Positions 48,737 through 57,910 of a DNA stretch of 64,000 bases are shown here, piece by piece. Numbering within the stretch: position 1 is the stretch's first letter; every line of letters starts with the position of its first letter. Both the position numbers and the translations under genes were made by a program. The notes beneath the pieces were generated by a model. The model was not told the DNA's origin, did not search any database, and saw only the letters and a program-made list of their open reading frames with translations. Source of the stretch: Lachnospiraceae bacterium GAM79 (lineage in GTDB: Bacteria; Bacillota; Clostridia; Lachnospirales; Lachnospiraceae); NCBI GenBank assembly GCA_020735665.1, contig CP085928.1:2588501-2652500 (forward strand), read 5' to 3'.

Positions 48737-49474
48737 TTATTTTTCTGTCATAGGCAGATTTTTTAACCGGGCTGCCTGAATCTTACCGGGGATTGCATCC
48801 AGAACCTCTTTACGTTCCTTCGGCTTCAATCCACGGATATCAACCGGCTCTAAGAATTCGATCACAACCTTGCTGCTGTGAAGAAAATTGTGTTTATTTG
48901 CTTCCATACATTTGTCTGTTCCGCAGATAGCAACCGGAATGATCAGACATCCGGCTTTCTGAGCGATCTTGAATGCACCGTCTTTAAATGGCAGCAGTTC
49001 GTCGCCCTTATTTCTTGTTCCCTCCGGGAAGATCATCATGGAGTGACCGGATTTGATGATATCAGCAGTCTGCAAAATCGTTTCCAGACCCTTTTTCAGA
49101 TCGGTACGATCCAGATATGTGCATCCGATATCATCCATGTATTTGTAAAGCAGAGGTATATCCTTGATATTGTCCTTGGACATGAAGCCAAGCGGCATAT
49201 CGATTGCATTGTGACAGGATAAAATATCAAAATAGCTTCGATGATTACCAACGAACATGACCGGTTGGTCGGTAGGAATATTTTCCTTGCCAATAATTGT
49301 TCGTTTACATCCGGTTAAGAACATAACTACTCCGAAAAATCCTTTTACCAGCTTCTGAGCCTTGATATAAGCTTTGTCCTGATCCTTTTTTGCAAGCTGC
49401 TTCAGATACAGATGATATGGAAAACAAAATATGATTCCAAGTACTGCAAACAGTACAGTAATAATGGTTCTCAA
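48737..49474 (-). CDS. plsC: 1-acyl-sn-glycerol-3-phosphate acyltransferase
   Basis: 245 residues of the LPLAT/PlsC family, adding the second acyl chain to make phosphatidic acid at the membrane. The catalytic H-x4-D is seen in VGNHRSYFDILS (about residue 78) and the glycerol-phosphate motif in IFPEGTRNKGDEL (about residue 150); VPVAICGTDKCME is motif IV. One N-terminal hydrophobic helix anchors it. AGGAGG precedes the ATG. malQ lies 15 bp upstream on the same strand, so they are probably cotranscribed. Other lysophospholipid acyltransferases are possible. Confidence 0.92.
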   Translation of the reverse strand: MRTIITVLFAVLGIIFCFPYHLYLKQLAKKDQDKAYIKAQKLVKGFFGVVMFLTGCKRTIIGKENIPTDQPVMFVGNHRSYFDILSCHNAIDMPLGFMSKDNIKDIPLLYKYMDDIGCTYLDRTDLKKGLETILQTADIIKSGHSMMIFPEGTRNKGDELLPFKDGAFKIAQKAGCLIIPVAICGTDKCMEANKHNFLHSSKVVIEFLEPVDIRGLKPKERKEVLDAIPGKIQAARLKNLPMTEK

Positions 49475-49489
49475 ATATATCCTCCTGTT

Positions 49490-51019
49490 CTATCTGCCGT
49501 AGAGTTTTGCTGTCTCAAATAGACGTTCTTCTAATTTAGTATCCATGTCTTTATCCTCAAAGCGCCAAGCCCAGTTGCCTTCCCCTACACCCGGAGTATT
49601 CAGACGAGCCCATGAATCTAATTTCAGAACATCCTGCATAGGAACAACAGCCATATTTGCGACAGACGAGAAACATGCACGGATCATAACCCAGCAGATA
49701 TCACTGGCATCTGTGCTGAAATAGCGGCGAAGCTTGTCCTTGGATGCTTCGTATGCTTTCTGATACCAGCCAAATGTTGTGTCATTGTCATGTGTTCCTG
49801 TGTAGCATACACAGTTTCTTGTATAATTATGCGGAAGGAAATCATTTTCTTCCGGATTCTCAAATGCAAACTGTAAGATCTTCATGCCAGGCAGATTGAA
49901 TTTGTCACGCAATTCGATAACAGAATCGTCGATCTCACCCAGATCCTCAGCGATGATCGGAAGGTCATAGCCAAGATTTGCCTGTAACTGTGTGAAGAAG
50001 TTGATACCGGGAGCGGGTTTCCATTCTCCGTTGATGGCGGTTTCTTCGCCATAAGGTACAGCCCAGTACCGGTCAAATCCTCTGAAATGGTCAATTCTTA
50101 AGAAATCTGTCAGAGTGAGCTGGTATTTGATTCGCTCGATCCACCATTCATAACCGGTAGCGGTATGCTTTGGCCAGTTATACAGTGGGTTGCCCCACAA
50201 CTGTCCGGTCTCTGAGAAATAATCAGGTGGTACACCGGCAACTTCAGTTGGGTATCCCTTTGAGTCCAGCATGAAAAGCTCCTGATGGCTCCATACATCG
50301 GCACTGTCCCATGCAAGGAAGATCGGAGCATCACCTATGATGCTGATGTTCTTTTCATTTGCGTATTCCTTGATCGCCATCCACTGTGTATGGAATAAGA
50401 ACTGGATGAAATCATAGTAACCGATCTCATTTGCAAGCTTCTTTTCCCATGTGGTACGCTGTCTTTTGGTAGGTGCTTTCAGGGAATCCTCCCACATATA
50501 CCAAGGCATTCCTTCATGGAAATCCTTACCTGCCATAAACAGGGAGTAGTCAGCGAGCCAGGAGGAATCCTTTTTGAAAGAAGCAAATGCTGCCATCTGT
50601 TCCTCGTCTGTTGACAATCCGTCCTCATAGTCAGGATCAGTAAAACGTTCGTAAGCGAGCTTTAACAGCTTTGTCTTAAAAGTGATCAAGGTTCCGTAGT
50701 CGATGTGGATGGGATCCCATTCCGGCATATCGGTAAAATCATCTTCTGACAGAAGCTTGTATTCTTTTAATGCATCAAGGTCAATAATTAACGGCTGACC
50801 GGCAAATGCGGAGAATGGCTGATATGGTGAATCACCAAATCCGGTATGTCCAAGTGGAAGCACCTGCCACAGATTCAAGCCCGAATTTGCCAGAAAGTCT
50901 ATAAACCGGTATGCACCTTTTCCGAGATCACCGATTCCGTAAGGACTTGGAAATGAAGTCGGATGTGCCAGAATACCAGCGTATTTCTTTGGCTTTTTTT
51001 CATGGTTGTTTTCTAACAT
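49490..51019 (-). CDS. malQ: 4-alpha-glucanotransferase (amylomaltase)
   Basis: 509 residues, glycoside hydrolase family 77. It transfers alpha-1,4-glucan chains between maltodextrins and releases glucose, working in the cytoplasm in starch and glycogen use. Visible: LAHPTSFPSPYGIGDLGKG near the N-terminus, the nucleophile aspartate in DFLRIDHFRGFDRYW (about residue 300), the acid/base glutamate in IIAEDLGEI, and CYTGTHDNDTT with the transition-state aspartate. Length is normal. A GGATAAG site precedes the ATG. No other maltose genes adjoin. Its upstream region is occupied by element B4. Confidence 0.96.
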   Translation of the reverse strand: MLENNHEKKPKKYAGILAHPTSFPSPYGIGDLGKGAYRFIDFLANSGLNLWQVLPLGHTGFGDSPYQPFSAFAGQPLIIDLDALKEYKLLSEDDFTDMPEWDPIHIDYGTLITFKTKLLKLAYERFTDPDYEDGLSTDEEQMAAFASFKKDSSWLADYSLFMAGKDFHEGMPWYMWEDSLKAPTKRQRTTWEKKLANEIGYYDFIQFLFHTQWMAIKEYANEKNISIIGDAPIFLAWDSADVWSHQELFMLDSKGYPTEVAGVPPDYFSETGQLWGNPLYNWPKHTATGYEWWIERIKYQLTLTDFLRIDHFRGFDRYWAVPYGEETAINGEWKPAPGINFFTQLQANLGYDLPIIAEDLGEIDDSVIELRDKFNLPGMKILQFAFENPEENDFLPHNYTRNCVCYTGTHDNDTTFGWYQKAYEASKDKLRRYFSTDASDICWVMIRACFSSVANMAVVPMQDVLKLDSWARLNTPGVGEGNWAWRFEDKDMDTKLEERLFETAKLYGR

Positions 51020-51208
51020 GCTTATCCTCTTTTCCTATTATTATATTGACGTTTTTGGTCTGGTCAGATATATCTGTCTGCCCGAACATCATAAAACCCC
51101 ATTTTTCCTTGAAAAATCAAGGCGGTGTGGAAAAAAACACCGTACGTTTTATTATACATAAAACGAATTATTCTTACAAGCCTGAAATTGGGGGAAGTCG
51201 CAGTCCGC

Positions 51209-51484
51209 CTGCCCGCCTCTGTCGGTCTCCTTGGCTGGTATGGGTGGCTGGCATGGGCAGTTGGTCTCCCCACTATAATATGGCATCAGCGAGAATTTCG
51301 TCGTGAGATGCACATTGCCAGTAAATACGGGTGCTTGTTTGAGCCGAAGGCGAGTTAGCACAGGAGTATTTACGAATCAGGCATGTGCAACGAACAGAAA
51401 TCGCAGCAAGCCATTTATAGTGGGGAGACCAACTGCCCATGCCAGTCACCCATACCAGCCAAGGAGACCGACAGAGGCGGGCAG
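51209..51484 (+). repeat. Long palindromic element, family B, copy B4 (longest arms)
   Basis: A 276-bp palindrome. Arms 51209-51277 and 51416-51484 are 69 nt each and match at 68 positions; the one difference leaves a G-T (G-U) pair. The core (51278-51415, plus orientation) has TGCACAT/ATGTGCA, AGTAAATACG/GTATTTACG, GTGCT/AGCAC, apical GCC-GAA-GGC, and an outer GGC/GCC pair where B1 and B2 have GAC/GTC. It lies between divergent genes (malQ and the aminotransferase), so it is not simply a terminator for convergent genes. Confidence 0.87.
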
Positions 51485-51525
51485 ACAGGTTGTGTTAGCT
51501 TTATAAAGTTTTGTTTATGATCTTC

Positions 51526-51675
51526 ATAAATACATCAGAAAATAAACACAGTTTAGACACACTTCCCTTATATACTGTGTATTGTAAGAGTTTTTCATTT
51601 ATTTGAATCCTCTCTCCCCTCATTTTTTGCAAGTGGTAATAAATCTTTCCCCGGTTTGTTACCACTTGTTTTTTG
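51526..51675 (+). ncRNA. Candidate small RNA unit 1 (C/U-rich, own terminator)
   Basis: It has TATACT (51571-51576) as a possible -10, a C/U-rich tract TCCTCTCTCCCCTC (51608-51621) and an intrinsic terminator: CAAGTGGTAA (51630-51639) with TTACCACTTG (51659-51668) then six T. It carries no ORF with a ribosome site. A near-identical unit follows at 51783. The tract could pair with Shine-Dalgarno sequences, as in RsaE/RoxS- or LhrC-type RNAs. No convincing -35 box was found. Confidence 0.5.
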
Positions 51676-51687
51676 TTATAGCGACGA

Positions 51688-51722
51688 GGCAAGTGCAGTG
51701 TGCTTGCACAACTGCATTTGCC
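51688..51722 (+). repeat. Hairpin between the two small-RNA-like units
   Basis: GCAAGTGCAGT can pair with AACTGCATTTGC around GTGCTTGCAC, which is itself nearly palindromic. There is no T run, so it is not a terminator on its own. Confidence 0.35.
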
Positions 51723-51782
51723 GACCGCTAATCACTGAGCCGATAGGCTTTTATCTTAAACAAAAATGTCAGTTTTAGTTTA

Positions 51783-51934
51783 TAAACACATCAGAAAATA
51801 AACACAATTTAGACACACATCCCTTATATACTATGTATTGTAAGAGTTTTTCATTTATTTGAATCCTCTCTCCCCTCATTTTTTGCAAGTGGTAATAAGT
51901 CTTTTCCCCGATTTATTACCACTTGTTTTTTTGC
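51783..51934 (+). ncRNA. Candidate small RNA unit 2 (tandem copy)
   Basis: About 150 bp, roughly nine tenths identical to unit 1: TATACT at 51827-51832, the same TCCTCTCTCCCCTC (51864-51877) and the same terminator stem (51886-51895 with 51916-51925, seven T). Differences lie in the terminator loop and upstream part. It ends 56 bp before the aminotransferase start, so it could alternatively be a duplicated attenuator of that gene. Confidence 0.5.
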
Positions 51935-51989
51935 CTTTTCGGCGGTATACTTCCATTATTAAATTCACAACAGACGGAGGATAACAGGT

Positions 51990-53186
51990 ATGATTTCGGA
52001 AAAATATGCAGATATGACAACCAAAGGTTCTATAATAAGAGAATTTGCGCAGTATGCATCAAAACGTGCGGCAGAGATCGGAAAGGAAAATGTATATAAC
52101 TTTACGATCGGTAATCCTTCTGTTCCGGTATGTCCGGAGTTTACAGAGACATTGGAACGGATGTTAAAAGAGGAAAATCCATTGACACTTCACGGATACA
52201 GCCCGACACTTGGTATTATGTCCGTCAGAGAAGCGGTTGCAGATTCTTTAAACAGAAGATTTGGAATGGAATATACAGCAGATGATATTTTCATGACCTC
52301 CGGTGCAGCAGGTGCGATCGCACATGCGATTCGTTGTGTAACAAAGCCGGGAGATGAGGTGATCACATTTGCTCCATATTTCCCTGAGTATGTTCCATAT
52401 GTTGACGGAACAGGTGCGGTGCTTAAGATCGTGCCGGCGGATATTACATCCTTCCAGATTAATTTTGATGCATTTCTGGAGCTTTTAAATCCAAATGTAC
52501 AGGCAGTTCTTATTAACTCTCCGAATAACCCATCCGGTATCGTATATTCAACAGAGACGATCAAGAAGCTGGCTGCAATTCTGGAAGAAAAGCAGAAGGA
52601 ATATGGACATGATATCTATATTATCTCTGATGAGCCTTACCGTGAGATCGTATTTGAAGGAACGGATTCACCATTTATTTCATCCTTCTATGACAACAGT
52701 ATCTGCTGTTATTCATTCAGTAAGTCACTTTCCCTTCCGGGTGAGCGTATCGGATATGTAGCGGTAAATCCGAAATGTAAGGATGCGAAGCTGATCGTTC
52801 TGATGTGTGGTCAGATCTCCAGATTTACAGGACATAACTGTCCGCCATCCATGATCCAGCTTGGTGTGGCAGAAGTGATCGATAAGACAGCTGACCTGTC
52901 AATCTATGAGAAGAATAAGAATATTTTATATAAAGAGCTTACAAATATGGGATATGAGTGTGTAGAACCGGGCGGAACCTTCTATATGTTCCCAAAGACT
53001 CCGATCGCGGATGCAAATGCATTCTGTCGTATGACAGCCAGCAAGCTGGATCTGATCCTGGTACCGGGAGACAGCTTTATGTGTCCGGGACATATGAGAC
53101 TTGCTTACTGTACCACAACGGAGATGGTAGAACGCGCACTTCCGTTATTTGAAAAAGCAATGAAGCTTGCAAAAGAGATGGAGTAA
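51990..53186 (+). CDS. PLP-dependent aminotransferase, class I/II
   Basis: 398 residues, fold type I. NFTIGNPSVPVCPEF at the N-terminus, TSGAAGAIAHAIR (cofactor phosphate region), LINSPNNPSGIVYS (N-P-S-G/N-N-P motif), IISDEPYREIVF (Asp-Tyr with the PLP ring), and the Schiff-base lysine in YSFSKSLSLPGERIGYVA (about residue 245) are all in place. It belongs with aspartate/alanine-type aminotransferases; the exact substrate is not clear. GGAGGATAACAG precedes the ATG. The maf gene follows after 15 bp. The leader carries the small-RNA-like units, a possible point of control. Confidence 0.9.
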   Translation: MISEKYADMTTKGSIIREFAQYASKRAAEIGKENVYNFTIGNPSVPVCPEFTETLERMLKEENPLTLHGYSPTLGIMSVREAVADSLNRRFGMEYTADDIFMTSGAAGAIAHAIRCVTKPGDEVITFAPYFPEYVPYVDGTGAVLKIVPADITSFQINFDAFLELLNPNVQAVLINSPNNPSGIVYSTETIKKLAAILEEKQKEYGHDIYIISDEPYREIVFEGTDSPFISSFYDNSICCYSFSKSLSLPGERIGYVAVNPKCKDAKLIVLMCGQISRFTGHNCPPSMIQLGVAEVIDKTADLSIYEKNKNILYKELTNMGYECVEPGGTFYMFPKTPIADANAFCRMTASKLDLILVPGDSFMCPGHMRLAYCTTTEMVERALPLFEKAMKLAKEME

Positions 53187-53201
53187 TCAAAGGAGAACAT
53201 C

Positions 53202-53819
53202 ATGGTTACACAGATTCCGATCATACTTGCATCGAATTCACCGAGAAGAAAAGAGCTGCTTGAAAGAGCCGGTTATACATTTACGGTTATGCCAAGTGAC
53301 TGCGATGAAGCTACCGATATCCGTTTTCCAAAGGATATGGTGATGGAACTTGCCGGAAGAAAGGCAGAAAATGTATATAAAAAGGTATGTGCAGACCATG
53401 CCGGTACGGAGGCGGAGACACAGCCGTTTATCGTGATCGGTTCCGATACGGTCGTCGCATTAAATGGCAGGATCCTTGGAAAACCGGTTGATTATGACGA
53501 TGCATATAATACGTTGAATAGTTTGTCAGGACAGACACATAATGTATATACAGGTGTTTCTATTATGTATTATGACGGAGAGAAATGCCGGACAAAGACA
53601 TTTTACGAAAATACAGAGGTTACATTTTATCCGATGACGCATGAGGAGATCACCGGATATCTTGCGACGGGAGATCCGTTTGACAAAGCAGGAAGCTATG
53701 GGATACAGACACAGGGTGGTCTGTTTGTGAAAGGGATCAAGGGCAGTTATGATAATGTTGTCGGACTTCCGCTTTCCCGGTTGTACCATGAGTTAAATGA
53801 GATGTTATATGGGCAGTAA
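53202..53819 (+). CDS. maf: Maf family nucleotide pyrophosphatase
   Basis: 205 residues of the Maf/HAM1 fold. It hydrolyses non-canonical or excess dTTP/UTP to monophosphates and is linked to cell division arrest. Visible: LASNSPRRKELLERAGYTF (S-x-R-R-x-E-L-L, residues about 9-27), the metal-binding DTVVALNGRILGKP (about 85-98), and DPFDKAGSYGIQTQGG with the conserved K-A-G-x-Y. AAAGGAG precedes the ATG. It is cotranscribed with the upstream aminotransferase; pncB follows 87 bp further. Confidence 0.95.
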   Translation: MVTQIPIILASNSPRRKELLERAGYTFTVMPSDCDEATDIRFPKDMVMELAGRKAENVYKKVCADHAGTEAETQPFIVIGSDTVVALNGRILGKPVDYDDAYNTLNSLSGQTHNVYTGVSIMYYDGEKCRTKTFYENTEVTFYPMTHEEITGYLATGDPFDKAGSYGIQTQGGLFVKGIKGSYDNVVGLPLSRLYHELNEMLYGQ

Positions 53820-53906
53820 TGTGTGAGAAAACGATGTGCCGATCATGTATGATAGAATAGTAGAGATTATAAACTGCTGAAAAAAGAAAGGCAGGAGGAC
53901 AGAGAT

Positions 53907-55358
53907 ATGGACGAAAAAAGAAATTTTACCTTATTAACAGACTTCTATGAATTGACGATGATGCAGGGATATTTCCGTGAGAAAGCAGATGACATCGTTG
54001 TATTTGATGCATTCTACAGAAAAAATCCATCCGGAAGCGGCTATGCGATCGCTTGTGGTTTGGAACAGGTGATCGACTATATCAAGAATCTGTCCTTTTC
54101 CTATGAAGACGTTGATTACTTAAGAAGTCTGAATATGTTTGATGAAGAATTTCTGAATTACCTTGCAGGATTTCATTTCACAGGTGATATCTATGCGATC
54201 CCGGAAGGTTCTGTAGTATTTCCGTATGAGCCACTTGTGAAGGTGGTTGCACCGATCATGGAAGCGCAGTTGGTTGAGACTGCATTATTAAATATCGTGA
54301 ACCATCAGAGTCTGATCGCTACAAAGGCATCCAGAGTCTGCTATGCAGCAAAAGGGGATGGTATCATGGAATTCGGACTTCGCCGTGCGCAGGGACCGGA
54401 TGCCGGAACCTTCGGTGCGAGGGCGGCAGTTATCGGTGGCTGTGTCGGAACCTCAAATGTAATCTGCGGTAAGCAGTTCGGCGTGCCTGTGCTTGGGACA
54501 CATGCACATAGCTGGATCATGAGCTTTCCGGATGAATATACAGCATTTAAGAGATATGCGGAATTATATCCGGATGCATGTACATTGTTGGTTGACACAT
54601 ATGACACATTGAAATCCGGTGTGCCAAATGCGATCCGGGTATTTGATGAGATGAAGGCAGAGGGAAAGATGCCGACCAGATATGGAATCCGTCTGGATTC
54701 CGGTGACCTTGCATATCTGTCTAAGAAAGCCAGAAAAATGTTGGATGCAGCGGGATATCCGGATGCAGTCATTGCAGCATCCTCTGATCTGGATGAATAT
54801 CTGATCAACAGTTTGAAGAATCAGGGTGCAGCGATCACGTCATGGGGCGTTGGAACCAACCTGATCACGTCGGCAGATAATCCATCTTTTGGCGGTGTTT
54901 ATAAGCTTGCGGCGATCAAGAAGCCGGAGGATGAAGAATTCACAGCCAAGATCAAGATATCAGAGAATCCGGCGAAGATCACAAATCCCGGAAATAAGAC
55001 GGTGTTCCGTCTGTATAATAAAGAGACCGGAAAGATCAAGGCGGATCTGATCGCACTTTCCGATGAGACATATAATGAAGCGGAAGATCTGGAGATATTT
55101 GACCAGATGGCTACATGGAAGCGTTCGACACTTCCGGGTGGTTCTTATGAGATCCGTGAGATGCTTGTCCCGGTATTCTTAAAGGGACAGTGCGTATATC
55201 AGAATCCATCCACGATGGAGATCCGGGAGTATTGCCGGAAAGAACTGAACACACTCTGGGATGAGACCAGACGACTGGTAAATCCGCAGGAAGTATTTGT
55301 CGATCTGTCAAAGCCGTTATATGACCTGAAACAGAAGCTGCTAAACAGTAGACATTGA
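53907..55358 (+). CDS. pncB: Nicotinate phosphoribosyltransferase
   Basis: 483 residues. It converts nicotinate and PRPP to nicotinate mononucleotide in NAD salvage, driven by ATP. Visible: LLTDFYELTMMQGYF at the N-terminus, GLRRAQGPDAG, the histidine-containing THAHSWIMSF (phosphorylated His region, about residue 199), RYGIRLDSGDLAYLS and FGGVYKLAAI for phosphate binding. Its length fits the longer Gram-positive form. AGGAGG precedes the ATG. No NAD synthesis genes adjoin. It ends 30 bp before the stop of the convergent minus-strand gene. Confidence 0.96.
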   Translation: MDEKRNFTLLTDFYELTMMQGYFREKADDIVVFDAFYRKNPSGSGYAIACGLEQVIDYIKNLSFSYEDVDYLRSLNMFDEEFLNYLAGFHFTGDIYAIPEGSVVFPYEPLVKVVAPIMEAQLVETALLNIVNHQSLIATKASRVCYAAKGDGIMEFGLRRAQGPDAGTFGARAAVIGGCVGTSNVICGKQFGVPVLGTHAHSWIMSFPDEYTAFKRYAELYPDACTLLVDTYDTLKSGVPNAIRVFDEMKAEGKMPTRYGIRLDSGDLAYLSKKARKMLDAAGYPDAVIAASSDLDEYLINSLKNQGAAITSWGVGTNLITSADNPSFGGVYKLAAIKKPEDEEFTAKIKISENPAKITNPGNKTVFRLYNKETGKIKADLIALSDETYNEAEDLEIFDQMATWKRSTLPGGSYEIREMLVPVFLKGQCVYQNPSTMEIREYCRKELNTLWDETRRLVNPQEVFVDLSKPLYDLKQKLLNSRH

Positions 55359-55388
55359 TGCAGGAATGGTCAGATCAGAAAATATATA

Positions 55389-56045
55389 TTATTTTATCGT
55401 CCGACCGGCGTTATAATGAAAATCTTTAATATCAAAATTCATAGCAGAGATCTCGCTCATAGCAGCGTTGATCTCTGTTGTTGTTTTAGGGACAGCTTTT
55501 GTAATATGAGCCAGAGTCGTCTCGTAGCCAAGCATCTGTTGAAGGATCTTCCTGCAATAAGCTTCTTCTTCAATCATGGTGTGGATGTCATGCTTTTGCA
55601 GATAATCAGTCATGAAGCCGGCACGGACATTGATCTGATAGATGATATAGGCTCGGATCACACGGCAGATCATATAGATCGTGCCGAGAATTAATGCACC
55701 TACGGCGATCCAGCCTTCATACGTCTGCATGACAACTCCGCCACCACTTAACATAATATTAGAAAAAAGAGAGTCAAATATTATCAGGCAGATCAGAAAT
55801 ACGACATTATAAAGAAAATGTGTTTTCAGGCTGTGCCGCCTTTTTGCCAGACCATCGATCTCAGCAGTATATACCATTTTATAATATTCGATCTGCTTGC
55901 CTGTATTATCGATCATATCCATCAGATCAAAATATTCCTGTGAATACGGCGAATCAGATGGGTCTGCATCTGATTGAAAAATGTCAGTTTCTATTATTGG
56001 TTCATTTTCGGATGACTCCGAATCTTTTGCCTTTAAAGTAAGCAT
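55389..56045 (-). CDS. Two-helix membrane protein of unknown function, 218 aa
   Basis: An acidic N-terminal region (MLTLKAKDSESSENEPIIET) and a helical segment precede two membrane helices (about 77-97 and 109-132), and a cytoplasmic helical tail of about 80 residues follows (KHDIHTMIEEEAYCRKILQQ; PKTTTEINAAMSEISAM). Coiled-coil tendency is seen at both ends, suggesting oligomerisation. No family recognised. A GGGGAT site precedes the ATG. Single gene facing pncB. Confidence 0.6.
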   Translation of the reverse strand: MLTLKAKDSESSENEPIIETDIFQSDADPSDSPYSQEYFDLMDMIDNTGKQIEYYKMVYTAEIDGLAKRRHSLKTHFLYNVVFLICLIIFDSLFSNIMLSGGGVVMQTYEGWIAVGALILGTIYMICRVIRAYIIYQINVRAGFMTDYLQKHDIHTMIEEEAYCRKILQQMLGYETTLAHITKAVPKTTTEINAAMSEISAMNFDIKDFHYNAGRTIK

Positions 56046-56283
56046 GCTTTTATCCCCTTATGTAATGATGAAAGAATCCCCTGTCTGTATATGCGCAATT
56101 TTCAAATATATTGCATATGCGAAGCTCATATACATTGCTTTTCAAGTTTGTTTATGGATTTCATTGTAACACAATTTACTGCCGGATAGGGAGTCTTCCT
56201 CAAAAAGTAAAATAAAATATCTAGTCTTTCAAACCATGTTACAAAGCCCCGAAAACCATGGCTTTTCTATATAGAAACTACGA
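56046..56283. other. Gap between the two-helix protein gene and the degV promoter
   Basis: AT-rich, no gene supported. AAAGCC and GGCTTT around 56245-56265 form a six-pair stem that may be a weak terminator. A TTGCATATGC-type motif lies near 56111. Confidence 0.25.
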
Positions 56284-56313
56284 TTGACATTTGCTGTTCG
56301 AATCATCTATATT
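56284..56313 (+). promoter_or_regulatory. Promoter of degV
   Basis: TTGACA (56284-56289), 18-bp spacer, TATATT (56308-56313). The leader of about 95 nt has no recognised motif. Confidence 0.5.
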
Positions 56314-56415
56314 ATAAAAAGTTAAGGGATACAGGCATTTTTGAAACTTGGAATTAGTAGAGTGTATAAGAGTTTTGAAGTGCCGGTTTACAAATAGAAA
56401 GATGAGGTTTTACCT

Positions 56416-57294
56416 ATGAGCAAGATCAGGATCATAACAGATTCAGCCAGTGATATTTCAACTGCTGAGGAACAGAAATATAATATATTAATCCTTCCGT
56501 TTCCGGTAACGGTCGGTGACAAATCTTATATGAGCAGAGTCGATTTTGACAATGCCGGTTTTTATAAGATAATGGAGGAAAATCCAAACGAACTGCCAAA
56601 GACGGCGCAGATCACAGCATTCCAGTTCGACGAGCTGTATAAGGAGCAGTTTGATGCAGGATATACAGAAATTATATTTGTCAGCATCAATAAAAAAGGT
56701 TCTGCTACCCATGATAATGCAGTCATGGCAAAGAATGAATTCTTTGAGGAGCATCCGGAGTATGCAGGAAAAGGAACGATCCGGATCTTTGATGGTGTTG
56801 GATACAGCGGTCAGTATGGATATCCGGTTGTGCAGGCAGCAAAGATGGCAGAAGAAGGAAAAACAGTGGATGAGATCACTGCTTATCTGTCAGACATTCT
56901 TCCGAAACGACGGATCTACTTCGGTATTTATGGATTGAAATATGCAGCAAAATCAGGACGTATTCCGAGTGCCGCAGCACTGGTCGGTGATGCACTTGGC
57001 GTAAAACCGATCATGAAGATATGGGCAAATGAGATCGTTACAGCATTCAAATGCCGCGGCGAGAAGAAATTACTGGCAAAGATGGCAGATGTCTCAGCAG
57101 CAGAGATGCTTCCGGGTTCGCCATATCAGATCGTATATGGATGCGATGATGTATGCAGGGATGAACTGGCTGCCAAGATGACAGAAAAGGTTGGTTATGC
57201 GCCGGACGATTTCTTCCAGATCGGAGCAGCGGTTGCTTCCAATGCAGGACCAAAGGTAGCCGGAGTTATTTTTATGGTAAAAGACGAAGCATAA
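56416..57294 (+). CDS. DegV family fatty-acid-binding protein
   Basis: 292 residues. DegV/FakB proteins bind a fatty acid and offer its carboxylate to the kinase FakA. Visible: IITDSASDIS at the N-terminus (T-D-S-x-x-D), FVSINKKGSATHDNAVMA (S/T for the carboxylate), AKSGRIPSAAALVGDALGVK, PIMKIW and a C-terminal GAAVASNAGPKVAGVIF. These all match. A GATGAGG site precedes the ATG. No fakA gene lies in the window. Which fatty acid it carries cannot be told. Confidence 0.93.
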   Translation: MSKIRIITDSASDISTAEEQKYNILILPFPVTVGDKSYMSRVDFDNAGFYKIMEENPNELPKTAQITAFQFDELYKEQFDAGYTEIIFVSINKKGSATHDNAVMAKNEFFEEHPEYAGKGTIRIFDGVGYSGQYGYPVVQAAKMAEEGKTVDEITAYLSDILPKRRIYFGIYGLKYAAKSGRIPSAAALVGDALGVKPIMKIWANEIVTAFKCRGEKKLLAKMADVSAAEMLPGSPYQIVYGCDDVCRDELAAKMTEKVGYAPDDFFQIGAAVASNAGPKVAGVIFMVKDEA

Positions 57295-57315
57295 ACAGAA
57301 TATAGATTTTCATAG

Positions 57316-57381
57316 AAAAGACCTTTGTTCACAGGAGCGGAAGCAGATATACAAGAACCGATGTGGATAAGGGTCTTTTTG
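57316..57381 (+). terminator. Terminator after degV
   Basis: AAAAGACC (57316-57323) pairs with GGTCTTTT (57372-57379), with further inner pairing around CAGGAGCGGAAGC; T run at the end. Confidence 0.5.
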
Positions 57382-57498
57382 TATGGGGATTGACTGGCAA
57401 GAAAAAGATGAATTGTGCGGCATAAAGGAAGCCGATTGGCGTAAAGAATGACAACAGTTGGTTGCATATGCTGATCTTAGTAGTGTATACTTAAAAGA

Positions 57499-57897
57499 AT
57501 GAAGAAAAATGTGCCGGCAGATGAAAGGCAGATGAGAGATATGGGTGACACACCAAAGATTGAAGAAACAACATTTTATCATATTAATTATTATTTGTAT
57601 GGAAAGGCATTTAAGGGAAGTTATCAGGGCATGCGGTTCCGCCTTGCCAGAAATCCGCTTGAAAATGTATTTTTTAAACCTAAAGAAGTACAGAATGCCG
57701 GAACTCTGATGGCAACGGTCTGGCCGGAGCCGTTCAGTTACGAGAATACGGATGATGAAAAGAAGCTGACAAAGGAATTTCCGTTTTCGGAGGATGGAAA
57801 GCTTGCGGCAGTAGACTGGTTCAATGAGCAGTATGAGAGCCGGAAAGAAGAATGGGATGCAGCGAAGCATACAGACTGGAGCAGTCTAAGAAAATAA
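57499..57897 (+). CDS. Small cytoplasmic protein, 132 aa, unknown function
   Basis: No signal peptide or membrane segment. The sequence IEETTFYHINYYLYGKAFKG, YQGMRFRLARNPLENVFFKP, then VWPEPFSYENTDDEKKLTKE and FPFSEDGKLAAVDWFNEQYE is rich in aromatic residues, with W-P-E-P-F-S-Y as a striking motif. I believe it is a conserved hypothetical family of clostridia, but I cannot name it. The ATG at 57499 lacks a good ribosome site; ATGs at 57532 and 57541 are alternatives, the former with AAGG upstream. tatD follows after 13 bp, implying cotranscription. Confidence 0.6.
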   Translation: MKKNVPADERQMRDMGDTPKIEETTFYHINYYLYGKAFKGSYQGMRFRLARNPLENVFFKPKEVQNAGTLMATVWPEPFSYENTDDEKKLTKEFPFSEDGKLAAVDWFNEQYESRKEEWDAAKHTDWSSLRK

Positions 57898-57910
57898 ATG
57901 ACCGAGGAAT

